Origin: Paractinoplanes durhamensis
GTDB lineage: Bacteria; Actinomycetota; Actinomycetes; Mycobacteriales; Micromonosporaceae
Direction of reading: 5' to 3'
NCBI RefSeq assembly: GCF_016862175.1
Contig: NZ_BOML01000022.1
Coordinates: 124,001 to 188,000, forward strand
Length of the DNA stretch: 64,000 nt
Of the stretch, positions 9,115 to 17,273 are shown one piece after another. Numbering within the stretch: the stretch's first letter is position 1; the number at the start of each line of letters is the position of its first letter. Made by a program: the position numbers and the translations under genes. The notes beneath the pieces are model-generated. The model saw nothing but the letters and a program-made list of their open reading frames with translations, did no database searches and was not told where the DNA came from.

Positions 9115-10808
9115 CGCAGCACCGTCCGGCGGTAGGTGTCGTCGGTCGCGCTGAGTTCGGCGTGCGCGCCCTCGGCGGTGACCGCGCCGTCGTCGATGAG
9201 GACGACCCGGTCGGCGGCGGACAGCAGCGCCGGGCTGCTGGTGATCACGACGGTGCCGAAGCCGGAGCCGGGTGCGTGCCGCAGCGAGCGGATGCCGCCG
9301 GCGATGGCGTGCTCGGTGACCGCGTCGACCGCGGTGGTCGGGTGGTGCAGGACGAGCAGCGGTGGCTCGGCCAGCAGCGCGCGGGCCAGCGCCACCCGTT
9401 GCCGCTGGCCGCCGGAGAGGTTGGTGCCGCGTTCGGCGACCGGCGCGTCCAGGCCGTCCGGGTGCAGGTCGGCGACCTCGTCGGCGGCGGCCGCGCGCAC
9501 CGCCGCGCCGAGCCGGTCGGCGCCGTCGCCGTGGACGTCGATGTTGGCCAGCAGCGAGCCGGTGAACAGGTCCGTCTGGTGCGGTTCGACGTGCAGGAGG
9601 CGGCGCGCCCGGCCGCGGTCCACGGTCGCCAGCTGCACCCCGCCGAGGAGGATGTCCCCCTCGTAGGCGTCCGGCACCGCCAGCAACCGCATCAGCGCCT
9701 CGGCGTCCGCCGGTCGGCAGGTCACGACGCCGACGAACTCCCCGGGGCGTACGCGTAAATTCAGGTTCTTCAGCGGGCCGTTGGTGACGCCGGCCAGGTG
9801 CAGGCCGGGTTGCGGGCCGGCCGGATCGGCGGCCGCGTCCGGCAGGATCGGCCCGGCCACGATGACCGAGGCGACCCGGTTCGCGGCGGCCCGGGCGGCG
9901 GCGACCCACCGCGGCACGACGGCGAGGGTGCCGAACGGCTCGATCAGGAACTGGGCCGAGCCGATCACGGTGATGAACTCGCCGATGGTGATCCGGCCGG
10001 ACAGCGCGAACACGCCGGCCACGATCGCGATGCCGCCGGCCAGCAGCATGCTCAGCATGGCGGAGGCGCCCTGGAAGGCGTTCTGCGCGCGGGCGGCCCG
10101 CAGGGTGGCGGCGAGGGACCGCTTGCTCACCACCCGGTAGCGGTCGGCCGCCGCGTCCTGCGCCCCGATGCCGCGCAGCGGGCGCAGGCCGGTGACCAGG
10201 TCGGTGGCGAGCGAGGTGGCCCGGCCGGCCTGGTCCTGCTGCTCGGTGACCCGCCGGGTGATCAGCGGCGCGGTGAGGTTGAGCGTGACCAGCACGATCG
10301 GCGTCGCGATCAGCACGATCAGGCCGAGCGGCGCCGAGATCAGCAGCAGCGTGACCGCGCTGACCGCGACGGCCAGCAGGGCGCTGATCACCCGCGGGAT
10401 GTGGTCGAGGAAGTAGGACGAGTAGTCGGCGTCGGTGGTGGAGACGGTGAGCAGGTCGCCGGCCTGCCGGTCGGTGCGCAGCCCGCGCGGGTGCAGGATC
10501 CGGCCGGCCACCTCGACCCGGAGCCGGTGCCCCTCCTCGGCGATGGCGCGTTGCAGGTGCCGCGCGCCGAAGCGGTAGGACATCGCCAGCACCAGGTACA
10601 TCGCCACCAGCACGGAGATCCAGAGGATCAGGGCGGCGAGGTCGCCGGTGGTGACCGCGCGGTCGACGATCACGCCGATCAGGATCGGGACCAGGGCCGC
10701 GCAGATCTGGTAGAGGCCGGCCAGGACGGTGCCGGTCCAGAGGTGCCTGCCGTTGCGGACGACCGCCCGGCGAAGTACCGCGGTGCCGGACTTGGTACTA
10801 CTGGACAC
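9111..10808 (-). CDS. ABC transporter, fused permease-ATPase, degenerate-site half
   Basis: A 565-residue half-transporter, first gene of the pair. The membrane domain covers about 20-310. In the ATPase domain the Walker A loop has lost its Gly and Lys residues (VTCRPADAEA, about 361), Walker B reads LLVLHHPT with His replacing Asp-Glu, and the H-loop histidine is replaced by Ser (VVITSSP). The signature LSGGQRQR (about 462) is perfect. Together with the partner this gives one complete composite ATP site and one fully degenerate site, a known heterodimeric exporter layout. An IdeR/DmdR-type box lies about 24 bp upstream of the start. Confidence 0.9.
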   Translation of the reverse strand: MSSSTKSGTAVLRRAVVRNGRHLWTGTVLAGLYQICAALVPILIGVIVDRAVTTGDLAALILWISVLVAMYLVLAMSYRFGARHLQRAIAEEGHRLRVEVAGRILHPRGLRTDRQAGDLLTVSTTDADYSSYFLDHIPRVISALLAVAVSAVTLLLISAPLGLIVLIATPIVLVTLNLTAPLITRRVTEQQDQAGRATSLATDLVTGLRPLRGIGAQDAAADRYRVVSKRSLAATLRAARAQNAFQGASAMLSMLLAGGIAIVAGVFALSGRITIGEFITVIGSAQFLIEPFGTLAVVPRWVAAARAAANRVASVIVAGPILPDAAADPAGPQPGLHLAGVTNGPLKNLNLRVRPGEFVGVVTCRPADAEALMRLLAVPDAYEGDILLGGVQLATVDRGRARRLLHVEPHQTDLFTGSLLANIDVHGDGADRLGAAVRAAAADEVADLHPDGLDAPVAERGTNLSGGQRQRVALARALLAEPPLLVLHHPTTAVDAVTEHAIAGGIRSLRHAPGSGFGTVVITSSPALLSAADRVVLIDDGAVTAEGAHAELSATDDTYRRTVLR

Positions 10809-10831
10809 CGCAACCCCTCACCAAGAACAAC

Positions 10832-10850
10832 TTAGGCGAGCCTAACCTCT
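10832..10850 (-). promoter_or_regulatory. IdeR/DmdR-type iron box upstream of the ABC pair
   Basis: Read on the minus strand the site is AGAGGTTAGGCTCGCCTAA, matching 16 of 19 positions of the actinobacterial consensus TTAGGTTAGGCTCACCTAA. Its core is a palindrome (TTAGGC-GA-GCCTAA on the plus strand). It lies 24 bp before the ABC start codon, where bound Fe(II)-repressor would block transcription. Match to the consensus is observed; repression is inferred. Confidence 0.85.
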
Positions 10851-10969
10851 CGGGCGGGGGCGGCCCGTCGCTGGACCGGCCCGTTTGTGACCCCGATCAC
10901 TGGTCAACCTCCTTGGTATGCAACGGTGGCACCCGATTTTGGCCTTGAGGATCGAGGAGGTCGGAAACC

Positions 10970-13288
10970 TTGCAGCAGAACAACTGGCGTGCGCTGCTGC
11001 GCGACCCTGCCCTCCGCGGCCTGGCCGCGCTCACCCTGCTGGGGTGCGTGCTGTTCGTGCTCTTCGAGGGCCACTCGATCCACCAGGTCCAGGCGTTCTG
11101 GGCGGCCCAGGTGCCGCTCGACGCCGCGCTGGGCCTGGGCGCCTGGCGGATGCGGCCGCTCGCCCCCGAGCGGTTCCGCCGGTTCTGGGCGATGATCGCG
11201 TTCGCCGGCCTGTCGTTCACCCTCGGCGACAGCTACCAGTTCGTCCACACGCTGGTGGCGCCGGGCGTCCCGTCGCTGAACGGCGGACTGGTCCAGACCG
11301 CGTTCTTCGCGGTCGGCATGTGCAGCAACGTCATCGCCTGCCTGATCTTCCCGCAGGGCCTGCGCACCAAGCGGGAGGTGTTCGTCTTCTGGCTCGACGC
11401 GGCCACCGTGCTGGTCGGCGGCGGCGTGATGGCCTGGTGCTTCGCGGTGAACCCGCTCAACGGCGCGCACACCGACCGGCTCAACGCCAGCGTCACCGCC
11501 GCCCTGGTGCTGGTGGCGGCGTTCTCGGCGACCAAGGTGGCGCTCATCCCGGCGCCGCCGATGTTCCGGATCGCGGCCTGGCCGATGGTGGCCGCGGCGA
11601 GCGTGCAGGGCATCACCACGTTCCTGCCGGGCGCCTTCCAGGAGGCCGACCACGCCTGGGTCTTCGCGATCCGGCTGCTGCCCTCGCTGCTCATCGCGGC
11701 CGGCCCGCGGATCCAGGAGATCGTGGTGCGCGGCGGGTTCACCGGCGGCTCCGCGGGGCGCCGGCCGTACAGCCTCCTTCCGTACGGGATGATCGCCGTC
11801 ACGTTCCTGGTCTTCTTCGCGATGCTGCCGACCAAGGCGTCCTCGCAGCTGTGGGGGGCCGCCCTCGGCGTCGTCGTGATCACCTGCCTGGTCGTCGGGC
11901 GCCAGCTGGTCGCCTTCAAGGACAACCTGCTGCTGATCGGCCGGCTCGACGTGGCCCTCGACGACCTGCGCGGCCACCAGGACCTGCTCCGCGAGCAGGC
12001 CACCGTGGACGGGCTCACCGGCCTGGCCAACCGGGTGCACTTCGCCGCCGAGATGACCCGGGTCCTGCCCGGCGGCGAGAGCGCGGTCCTGCTGATCGAC
12101 CTCGACGACTTCAAGACGATCAACGACACGATGGGGCATGCGGCCGGCGACACCCTGCTGATCGCGGTGGCCGAGCGGCTGCGCGGCGCGGTCCGGGCCG
12201 AGGACATCGTGGCCCGGCTGGGCGGCGACGAGTTCGCCATCATGCTGCCCGGCGCCGACCCGGCCACCGCCGGCCGGGTCGCCGAGGAGATCCTGGCCGC
12301 GCTGCTCGTGCCGATCGAGGTGCAGCGGCACACCGTCGTCACCCGGGCCAGCGTCGGGGTGGCCGCCGGCCGGCCCGGCGACGAGCCGTCGGTGCTGCTC
12401 AGCAACGCCGACATCGCCATGTACGAGGCGAAGAGCCGCGGCAAGAGCACCTGGGTGCGCTACACCGACGAGATGGGCGCCCGGATCGGCGCCGAGGCGG
12501 TCCTCATCGCCGAGCTGGCCCAGGCCCTGGAAGCGGACGAGTTCGAGCTGCTCTACCAGCCGATCGTCCGGCTCGACGACGACGTGCTGACCGGCGTCGA
12601 GGCGCTGATCCGCTGGAACCACCCGACCCGCGGCGTGGTCTCGCCGGTCGAGTTCATCCCGACCGCCGAGCGCACCGGGCAGATCGTCGAGATCGGCCGC
12701 TGGGCCCTCATCGAGGCGTGCCGGCAGGCCGCCGACTGGCGCCGGCACTACCCGGCCGCCGAATACCTGACGGTGGGCGTCAACGTGGCCGGCCGGCAGC
12801 TGCGCACCCCCGGCTTCGCCGCCGAGGTCGCCGCGGTGCTCACCGAGACCGGGCTGCCCGCCGGCTGCCTCAGCGTCGAGGTGACCGAGACCGCCGTCCT
12901 CGACGACGAGGAGTCGAACGAGGCGATGATCGCCCTGCGCGCGCTCGGCGTGAAGCTCGCCCTGGACGACTTCGGCACCGCGGCGTCCTCGCTCGGCCTG
13001 CTGCTCACCTGCCCGGTGACCACGCTGAAGCTGGACCGCTCCTTCGTCGAGTCGATCACCACGGTCGGGCGGCAGGCGGCGGTGTCGACCGCGGTCAGCC
13101 AGATGGCCAACGCCCTCGAGTTCGCCTCGGTGGCCGAGGGCATCGAGACCGAGGACCAGCGCTCGCTGCTGCAGGGCCTCGGCTACCAGTACGGCCAGGG
13201 CTATCTCTTCTCCCGCCCGGTCCCGGCCGACCGGATCGGCGACCTCTGGGCGGCCGCGACCCCGGTGCCCGCCGAGGCCGCCGGCTAG
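10970..13288 (+). CDS. Membrane GGDEF-EAL cyclic-di-GMP protein
   Basis: A 772-residue protein starting at TTG 10970 with a strong Shine-Dalgarno (AGGAGG, 10955-10960) nine bases upstream. About eight membrane helices precede a GGDEF domain with intact GGDEF and an RAED inhibitory site, then an EAL domain with VEALIRW, VNVAGRQL, VEVTET and EGIETED. The DDFGTG loop reads DDFGTA. Likely a bifunctional cyclase/phosphodiesterase, or a phosphodiesterase allosterically tuned by GGDEF. The membrane domain carries the D-x12-W-x5-P signature (WLDAATV...AW...NPL). The stop overlaps that of the convergent TPR gene by 4 bp. It is divergent from the iron-box ABC operon. Confidence 0.92.
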   Translation: MQQNNWRALLRDPALRGLAALTLLGCVLFVLFEGHSIHQVQAFWAAQVPLDAALGLGAWRMRPLAPERFRRFWAMIAFAGLSFTLGDSYQFVHTLVAPGVPSLNGGLVQTAFFAVGMCSNVIACLIFPQGLRTKREVFVFWLDAATVLVGGGVMAWCFAVNPLNGAHTDRLNASVTAALVLVAAFSATKVALIPAPPMFRIAAWPMVAAASVQGITTFLPGAFQEADHAWVFAIRLLPSLLIAAGPRIQEIVVRGGFTGGSAGRRPYSLLPYGMIAVTFLVFFAMLPTKASSQLWGAALGVVVITCLVVGRQLVAFKDNLLLIGRLDVALDDLRGHQDLLREQATVDGLTGLANRVHFAAEMTRVLPGGESAVLLIDLDDFKTINDTMGHAAGDTLLIAVAERLRGAVRAEDIVARLGGDEFAIMLPGADPATAGRVAEEILAALLVPIEVQRHTVVTRASVGVAAGRPGDEPSVLLSNADIAMYEAKSRGKSTWVRYTDEMGARIGAEAVLIAELAQALEADEFELLYQPIVRLDDDVLTGVEALIRWNHPTRGVVSPVEFIPTAERTGQIVEIGRWALIEACRQAADWRRHYPAAEYLTVGVNVAGRQLRTPGFAAEVAAVLTETGLPAGCLSVEVTETAVLDDEESNEAMIALRALGVKLALDDFGTAASSLGLLLTCPVTTLKLDRSFVESITTVGRQAAVSTAVSQMANALEFASVAEGIETEDQRSLLQGLGYQYGQGYLFSRPVPADRIGDLWAAATPVPAEAAG

Positions 13289-14763
13289 ACCGCCACCTGG
13301 CGGCTCAGCTCGGCCTGGCCGGCCCGCACCACCTCGTCGAACTGCTCGGCCTCGGCCTCGGTCGGGTCCCGCCGGAAGTCGACGTCGAGCATGAAGTTGC
13401 TGCCGACGATCCGGACATCGAAGCGGGCGAGCAGGTCGGCGGGCAGGCGGGACACCACGAACTCGCGGTACGTCTGCTCGGCCACCGCCCGCAGCCGGGC
13501 ACAGTCGCACTCCTGGCCGTCGAGCAGCGCGACCAGGTGGCCCCGGGCCGCGTGCGCGGCGTCGTCGGTCGGGTCGAGGGCGGTCAGGCTCTCCTCGAGC
13601 ACCCCGCGGGCCTCGGCCGGCCGCCCCAGGTGCTGCAGGCAGATCCCGTACGCGGCGGCGATGTGCCCGATCGCGGCCGGGTCGTCGCTGTCCCGGGCGG
13701 CGGCCACCGCCTCGCCGAGTCGCTGGGCGGCCGGCTCGGGCCGGCCCGCGGCCTGCAGGGCCAGACCCCAGTCGAACAGCGCCTGGCTGACCAGGCCGGC
13801 GCGACCGATCCGCTCGGCGCGGGCGGCGGCATCGGCGTACCTGGCAAGGCTTTTATCGGTTTCGCCGGCTTCGCCGAGGGCTTCGGCGATGCTGATCGCC
13901 GCGGACAGCGCCTCCTCGGCGCGGTCCTGCCGGTCGTAGGCGGCGAGCACCCGGCGCAGCGCCGCGACCCGGCCGTTGTGGTCGTCGCGCTCACCGGCCT
14001 GGGTGGCGAGGACGTTGAACATGTTGACGGTGGCCGCGTGGTCCGGCCCGAGCCGGTCGCGCAGCGCGTTGGCGAGGTGGGCGACGAGCAGGTAGGCGGC
14101 GTCCGGGTCGACGCCCGGCTGCCGGACCCGGATCGCCGCGATCGCGGCGACCTGCTCCACGACGTGGTCGTCGAGCTCGCGGAGCCCGGGGAAGAGCGGC
14201 CCGGTGTGTTTGCTCATCTGCAGGATCACGCCGCGCAGCGCGACCGAACCGGCGAGCCGCACGTGGCCGGTGCGCTCGAAGATCGGCACCGCCTCCTCGA
14301 TCGCGGCGAGCGCGCCCTTGAAGTCGCCGAGACGCAGCAGCACCTCGGCGAGGGGTTCGAGGCCGGCCGCATACCCGGCGTCCTCCGGCCCGTAGAAGGC
14401 GAGGCGCCCGGTCCGCGACTCCCACAGCACCTTGACGCCCTCGTCGAGCCGGTCGCAGAGGGTCAGCGCGATGCCGAGGTTGAGCTGGTAGCCGAGAAAC
14501 AGCCGGGGTTCCGCACCGGCCGGGACCGGCACCCCGGCCGCCGCCCGGAAGCACTCGGCCGCCCAGGCCGGCTGCTGGGCGCGCAGCAGCACGTTGCCCA
14601 TGTCGGACTGCGCGGCGGCCCAGGCGGCGCTGTTCTCGCCGTGCTCGTCGGTGACCCGGCGAACGGCGCGTTTCATCAGTATTTCGGCGTCCTCGACCCG
14701 GCCGTCGCGAAGCAGCGCCAGGGCTTCGTCGAGAGGACTCACGGATGCTGATGAAGCGCTCAT
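13285..14763 (-). CDS. Tetratricopeptide-repeat protein
   Basis: A 492-residue cytosolic protein made largely of helical TPR-like repeats (for example LDEALALLRDGRVEDAEILMKRA near the N-terminus, and many A--LGE/A--LLRLGD pairs to about residue 420). The last 75 residues are different and strand-rich (FDVRIVGSNFMLDVDF), possibly a small effector or partner-binding domain. I chose ATG 14763; ATG 14808 and 14841 are upstream alternatives without clear ribosome sites. No catalytic motif is visible. It is probably a scaffold or sensor, and the partner is unknown. Confidence 0.75.
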   Translation of the reverse strand: MSASSASVSPLDEALALLRDGRVEDAEILMKRAVRRVTDEHGENSAAWAAAQSDMGNVLLRAQQPAWAAECFRAAAGVPVPAGAEPRLFLGYQLNLGIALTLCDRLDEGVKVLWESRTGRLAFYGPEDAGYAAGLEPLAEVLLRLGDFKGALAAIEEAVPIFERTGHVRLAGSVALRGVILQMSKHTGPLFPGLRELDDHVVEQVAAIAAIRVRQPGVDPDAAYLLVAHLANALRDRLGPDHAATVNMFNVLATQAGERDDHNGRVAALRRVLAAYDRQDRAEEALSAAISIAEALGEAGETDKSLARYADAAARAERIGRAGLVSQALFDWGLALQAAGRPEPAAQRLGEAVAAARDSDDPAAIGHIAAAYGICLQHLGRPAEARGVLEESLTALDPTDDAAHAARGHLVALLDGQECDCARLRAVAEQTYREFVVSRLPADLLARFDVRIVGSNFMLDVDFRRDPTEAEAEQFDEVVRAGQAELSRQVAV

Positions 14764-14916
14764 GGCCGCGGAGTGTACCTGCTGGTCAGCCTGTTGGCCG
14801 ACGCTCATGTCGCACCGATCGGCCGTTGCGGAGATCGGCAAACGGCGCGTTCACTCTGGACTCCCCGAGGATGCCCCGCCTAGCTTGGCCTTGTGCCCAC
14901 GGGGAGAGGAAAGATC

Positions 14917-15249
14917 ATGATTTATCGGAAAATGGCGGCGGCGGCCGCAACGGTTCTCATGTTCGTCGCCGGCCTGGTCGCCGTCACGGCCGGCCCGGCT
15001 CAGGCGGCGAACGTCTGTACCGTCACGCCGCGGGCCGGCGCGGTGACCATCCGCAACGCCGCGTCCACCGACGGGGGTCAGGCCGGAACGCTGTACAGCG
15101 GGCAGTACCTCCATTCGAAGTGCCAGTCCGAGTCCGGCGGCTACTACAGCGCGTGCGGCGGCGGTTCCTCCTGGTTCTACGTCTTCTACGGCCTGTTCTC
15201 GCGGTATGTCGCCGCGGGCTGCGTCACGCTCCACGTCGACCGCGGCTGA
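14917..15249 (+). CDS. Secreted small SH3-like protein
   Basis: A 110-residue protein from ATG 14917, preceded by GGGGAGAGGA at good distance. A Sec signal peptide is clear: basic start, hydrophobic core, AQA cleavage near residue 31. The mature part has about 80 residues with four cysteines and the pattern VTIRNAAST...TLYSGQYL...WFYVFYG, which resembles a bacterial SH3 (SH3_3-like) fold of cell-wall-associated proteins. No catalytic domain is attached. Likely a secreted, disulfide-stabilised wall-binding or signalling protein. The fold assignment is moderate. Confidence 0.7.
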   Translation: MIYRKMAAAAATVLMFVAGLVAVTAGPAQAANVCTVTPRAGAVTIRNAASTDGGQAGTLYSGQYLHSKCQSESGGYYSACGGGSSWFYVFYGLFSRYVAAGCVTLHVDRG

Positions 15250-15297
15250 TCCTGGACGCCCCTCCTCGCCGGTCATCACGATGGCCGGCGAGGTGGC

Positions 15298-16404
15298 CTA
15301 TCCCATCACCGACAGGAAGTCCGAGTAGAACAGGCCGAGGCCGACCGCCACGCAGACGCCGGCCACGATCCAGAACCGGACCACGATGTTGACCTCGCTC
15401 CAGCCGGCCAGCTCGAAGTGGTGGTGCAACGGCACCATCCGGAAGACCCGTCTTCCGGTCGTGCGGAACGAGACGATCTGGATCACCCAGGTCACCGTGA
15501 TCAGGACGAAGAGGCCGCCGATCAGGATCGAGAGCAGCGTGGTGCGGGTGGCCACGGCCAGCCCGCCGATCAGGCCGCCGAGCGCGAGCGAACCGACGTC
15601 ACCCATGAAGATCCGCGCCGGGGACGTGTTCCACCACAGGAAGCCCAGGCAGGCGGCGGCGGCCGCGGCCGCGATCATGGCGATCTCCAGCGGATCCCGG
15701 ACCTGGTAGCAGTAGTCGTTCACCGTCGCGTACGCGTCGTCGGCGCACCAGTGCCGGTACTGCCAGAAGCCGATCAGGGCGTACGCCCCGAACACCAGCA
15801 CCGACGCGCCGGTGGCCAGGCCGTCCAGGCCGTCGGTGAGGTTCACGCCGTTCGACATCGCGGTGATCACGAAGACGAACACCATCACCGAGCCGACCTT
15901 GCCGACGTTCAGCCAGCTGATGTCGCGGATGAGCGAGATGTGCGTGCTGGCCACGGTCTGGCCGTTGGTGCTGGCCATGTAGAGCGCGGCGATGCCGAAG
16001 CCGCCGCCGACGATCGCCTGGCCGAGCAGCTTGCCCTTGGCCGACAGGCCGTCGGAGTTGCGCCGGCGCACCTTGAGGAAGTCGTCGATGAAGCCGACCA
16101 CCCCGCAGAACACGAACAGCCCGAGCAGGACCAGGGCCGTCATGGTCGGCCCCTCCTGGGCGATCTGCCGCTCGGGCAGCGTGGTCAGGGCGATGTGCCC
16201 GGCGACGTAGGCGAACACCGTCGCGATGATGAACGCGACGCCACCCATCGTCGGGGTGCCGGTCTTGCCCTGGTTGCTGTTCAGGCCGAGGCCGCCACGG
16301 ATCGGCTGGCCGGCCTTGAGCGCGGTGAAGACGCGAATCGCCACCGGCGTGATGAACAGGGAGATGATGAACGCGACGGCGGCCGCGACGATGACCGCCC
16401 TCAC
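15298..16404 (-). CDS. mraY: Phospho-N-acetylmuramoyl-pentapeptide transferase (MraY), isolated copy
   Basis: A 368-residue integral membrane enzyme with about ten helices. It transfers phospho-MurNAc-pentapeptide to undecaprenyl phosphate to make lipid I. All family motifs are present: DDFLK (107-111), NLTDGLDGL (188-196), [11 protein letters not shown] (266-276) and HHHFE (327-331). GTG 16404 is chosen because GGAGG sits about nine bases upstream; upstream residues are low quality. It is not in a dcw cluster: no murF, murD, ftsW or murG is near. It is therefore a stand-alone and possibly second copy. The enzyme family is not in doubt; whether it is the essential copy is open. Confidence 0.93.
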   Translation of the reverse strand: MRAVIVAAAVAFIISLFITPVAIRVFTALKAGQPIRGGLGLNSNQGKTGTPTMGGVAFIIATVFAYVAGHIALTTLPERQIAQEGPTMTALVLLGLFVFCGVVGFIDDFLKVRRRNSDGLSAKGKLLGQAIVGGGFGIAALYMASTNGQTVASTHISLIRDISWLNVGKVGSVMVFVFVITAMSNGVNLTDGLDGLATGASVLVFGAYALIGFWQYRHWCADDAYATVNDYCYQVRDPLEIAMIAAAAAAACLGFLWWNTSPARIFMGDVGSLALGGLIGGLAVATRTTLLSILIGGLFVLITVTWVIQIVSFRTTGRRVFRMVPLHHHFELAGWSEVNIVVRFWIVAGVCVAVGLGLFYSDFLSVMG

Positions 16405-16519
16405 GCGCGCGCCTCCACGTACTCGGAATCGATCACGGGACAAGAGCTTGCCATCCGGCGGCAAGGGGGGCAGCAGCCGGGGCGGTGTCCGCGGCGCGGA
16501 GCGGATAGTGTGCCGGGCC

Positions 16520-16963
16520 GTGAGCAGATTCGTACGCATCGTTGGGTTGCTGGTGGTGGTGGTCGTCGTTCTGGGCGGGCTCGGGTGGGGTGGGATCGCC
16601 CTGTACCGGCACCAGGTCTACGGCGCGGTGTTCACCGAGTCCCAGCTCAGCGTCGCGGTTGACAGGGGCGACCGGTTCTCGCTCGCGGTGCCCGACCGGG
16701 GTGGCTCCATCGGCGACTCGTGGACCGCGCAGGCCGCCGGCGACCAGGTCACCGCCCAGGGCAAGCGGACCCGGGCGGCCGCGCTGGTCGACCGGGTGCG
16801 GGACCCGCTGCTCGGCGGGGGCGGCGGCACGACGTTCTTCAGCTACGACGCGGCGGCGGCCGGCACCACGTCGATCACCCTGTCCTACTGCTTCCAGGGC
16901 TGCGACAACCCGGCGACCAAGGGCCAGGCCCGGACGGTCACCTGGAACGTCACCGTCCGCTGA
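16520..16963 (+). CDS. Membrane-anchored small protein, possible chagasin (I42)-like domain
   Basis: About 147 residues from GTG 16520 (GTG 16508 also possible). A single N-terminal hydrophobic helix (about 8-28) is followed by a strand-rich exported domain with two cysteines (YCFQGC). The pattern [11 protein letters not shown], then [21 protein letters not shown], resembles the two inhibitory loops of chagasin-type cysteine-protease inhibitors. The match is from memory of the fold and is weak. The next gene cassette encodes a papain-like protein, which would make an inhibitor plausible, but this is inference. Confidence 0.5.
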   Translation: MSRFVRIVGLLVVVVVVLGGLGWGGIALYRHQVYGAVFTESQLSVAVDRGDRFSLAVPDRGGSIGDSWTAQAAGDQVTAQGKRTRAAALVDRVRDPLLGGGGGTTFFSYDAAAAGTTSITLSYCFQGCDNPATKGQARTVTWNVTVR

Positions 16964-17273
16964 GCCGGCGGGCCTCGATCAGGGCGGCTACGCCGTCCAG
17001 CCAGCGGGCCATCCGGTCGTCGTCGTTGCTGGTCAGCAGCCATCGGCGGATCAGGATGGTCTGCTCGGGGGTGGGCAGCGGCTCGGGCAGCTCGGCGGCG
17101 TAGCGGATGCCGCCGCGGCGGACGATCTCGGCCAGGAACGTGATCGACGGCGGGAGCACGCCGAACCGGTCGGCCTGCAGGGCGGCCGGCACCAGCGCGT
17201 CGTTGAAGCGGCCCGCGGTCAGCAGGGCGGCCACGTCGTCGTACACGGCTTCGGCATCTGTCCGGAACCGCAT
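16950..17273 (-). CDS. Small protein downstream of the ESX-type effector, candidate immunity protein or chaperone
   Basis: A 107-residue, mostly helical, soluble protein with no recognised domain. Its ATG overlaps the stop of the papain-like gene by one base (TGATG), so it is translationally coupled as the third gene of the cassette. A small gene placed directly after a putative secreted protease is the usual position of an immunity protein or chaperone; nothing in its sequence proves either. Its 3' end overlaps the convergent membrane-anchored gene by 14 bp. Confidence 0.65.
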   Translation of the reverse strand: MRFRTDAEAVYDDVAALLTAGRFNDALVPAALQADRFGVLPPSITFLAEIVRRGGIRYAAELPEPLPTPEQTILIRRWLLTSNDDDRMARWLDGVAALIEARRLSGR

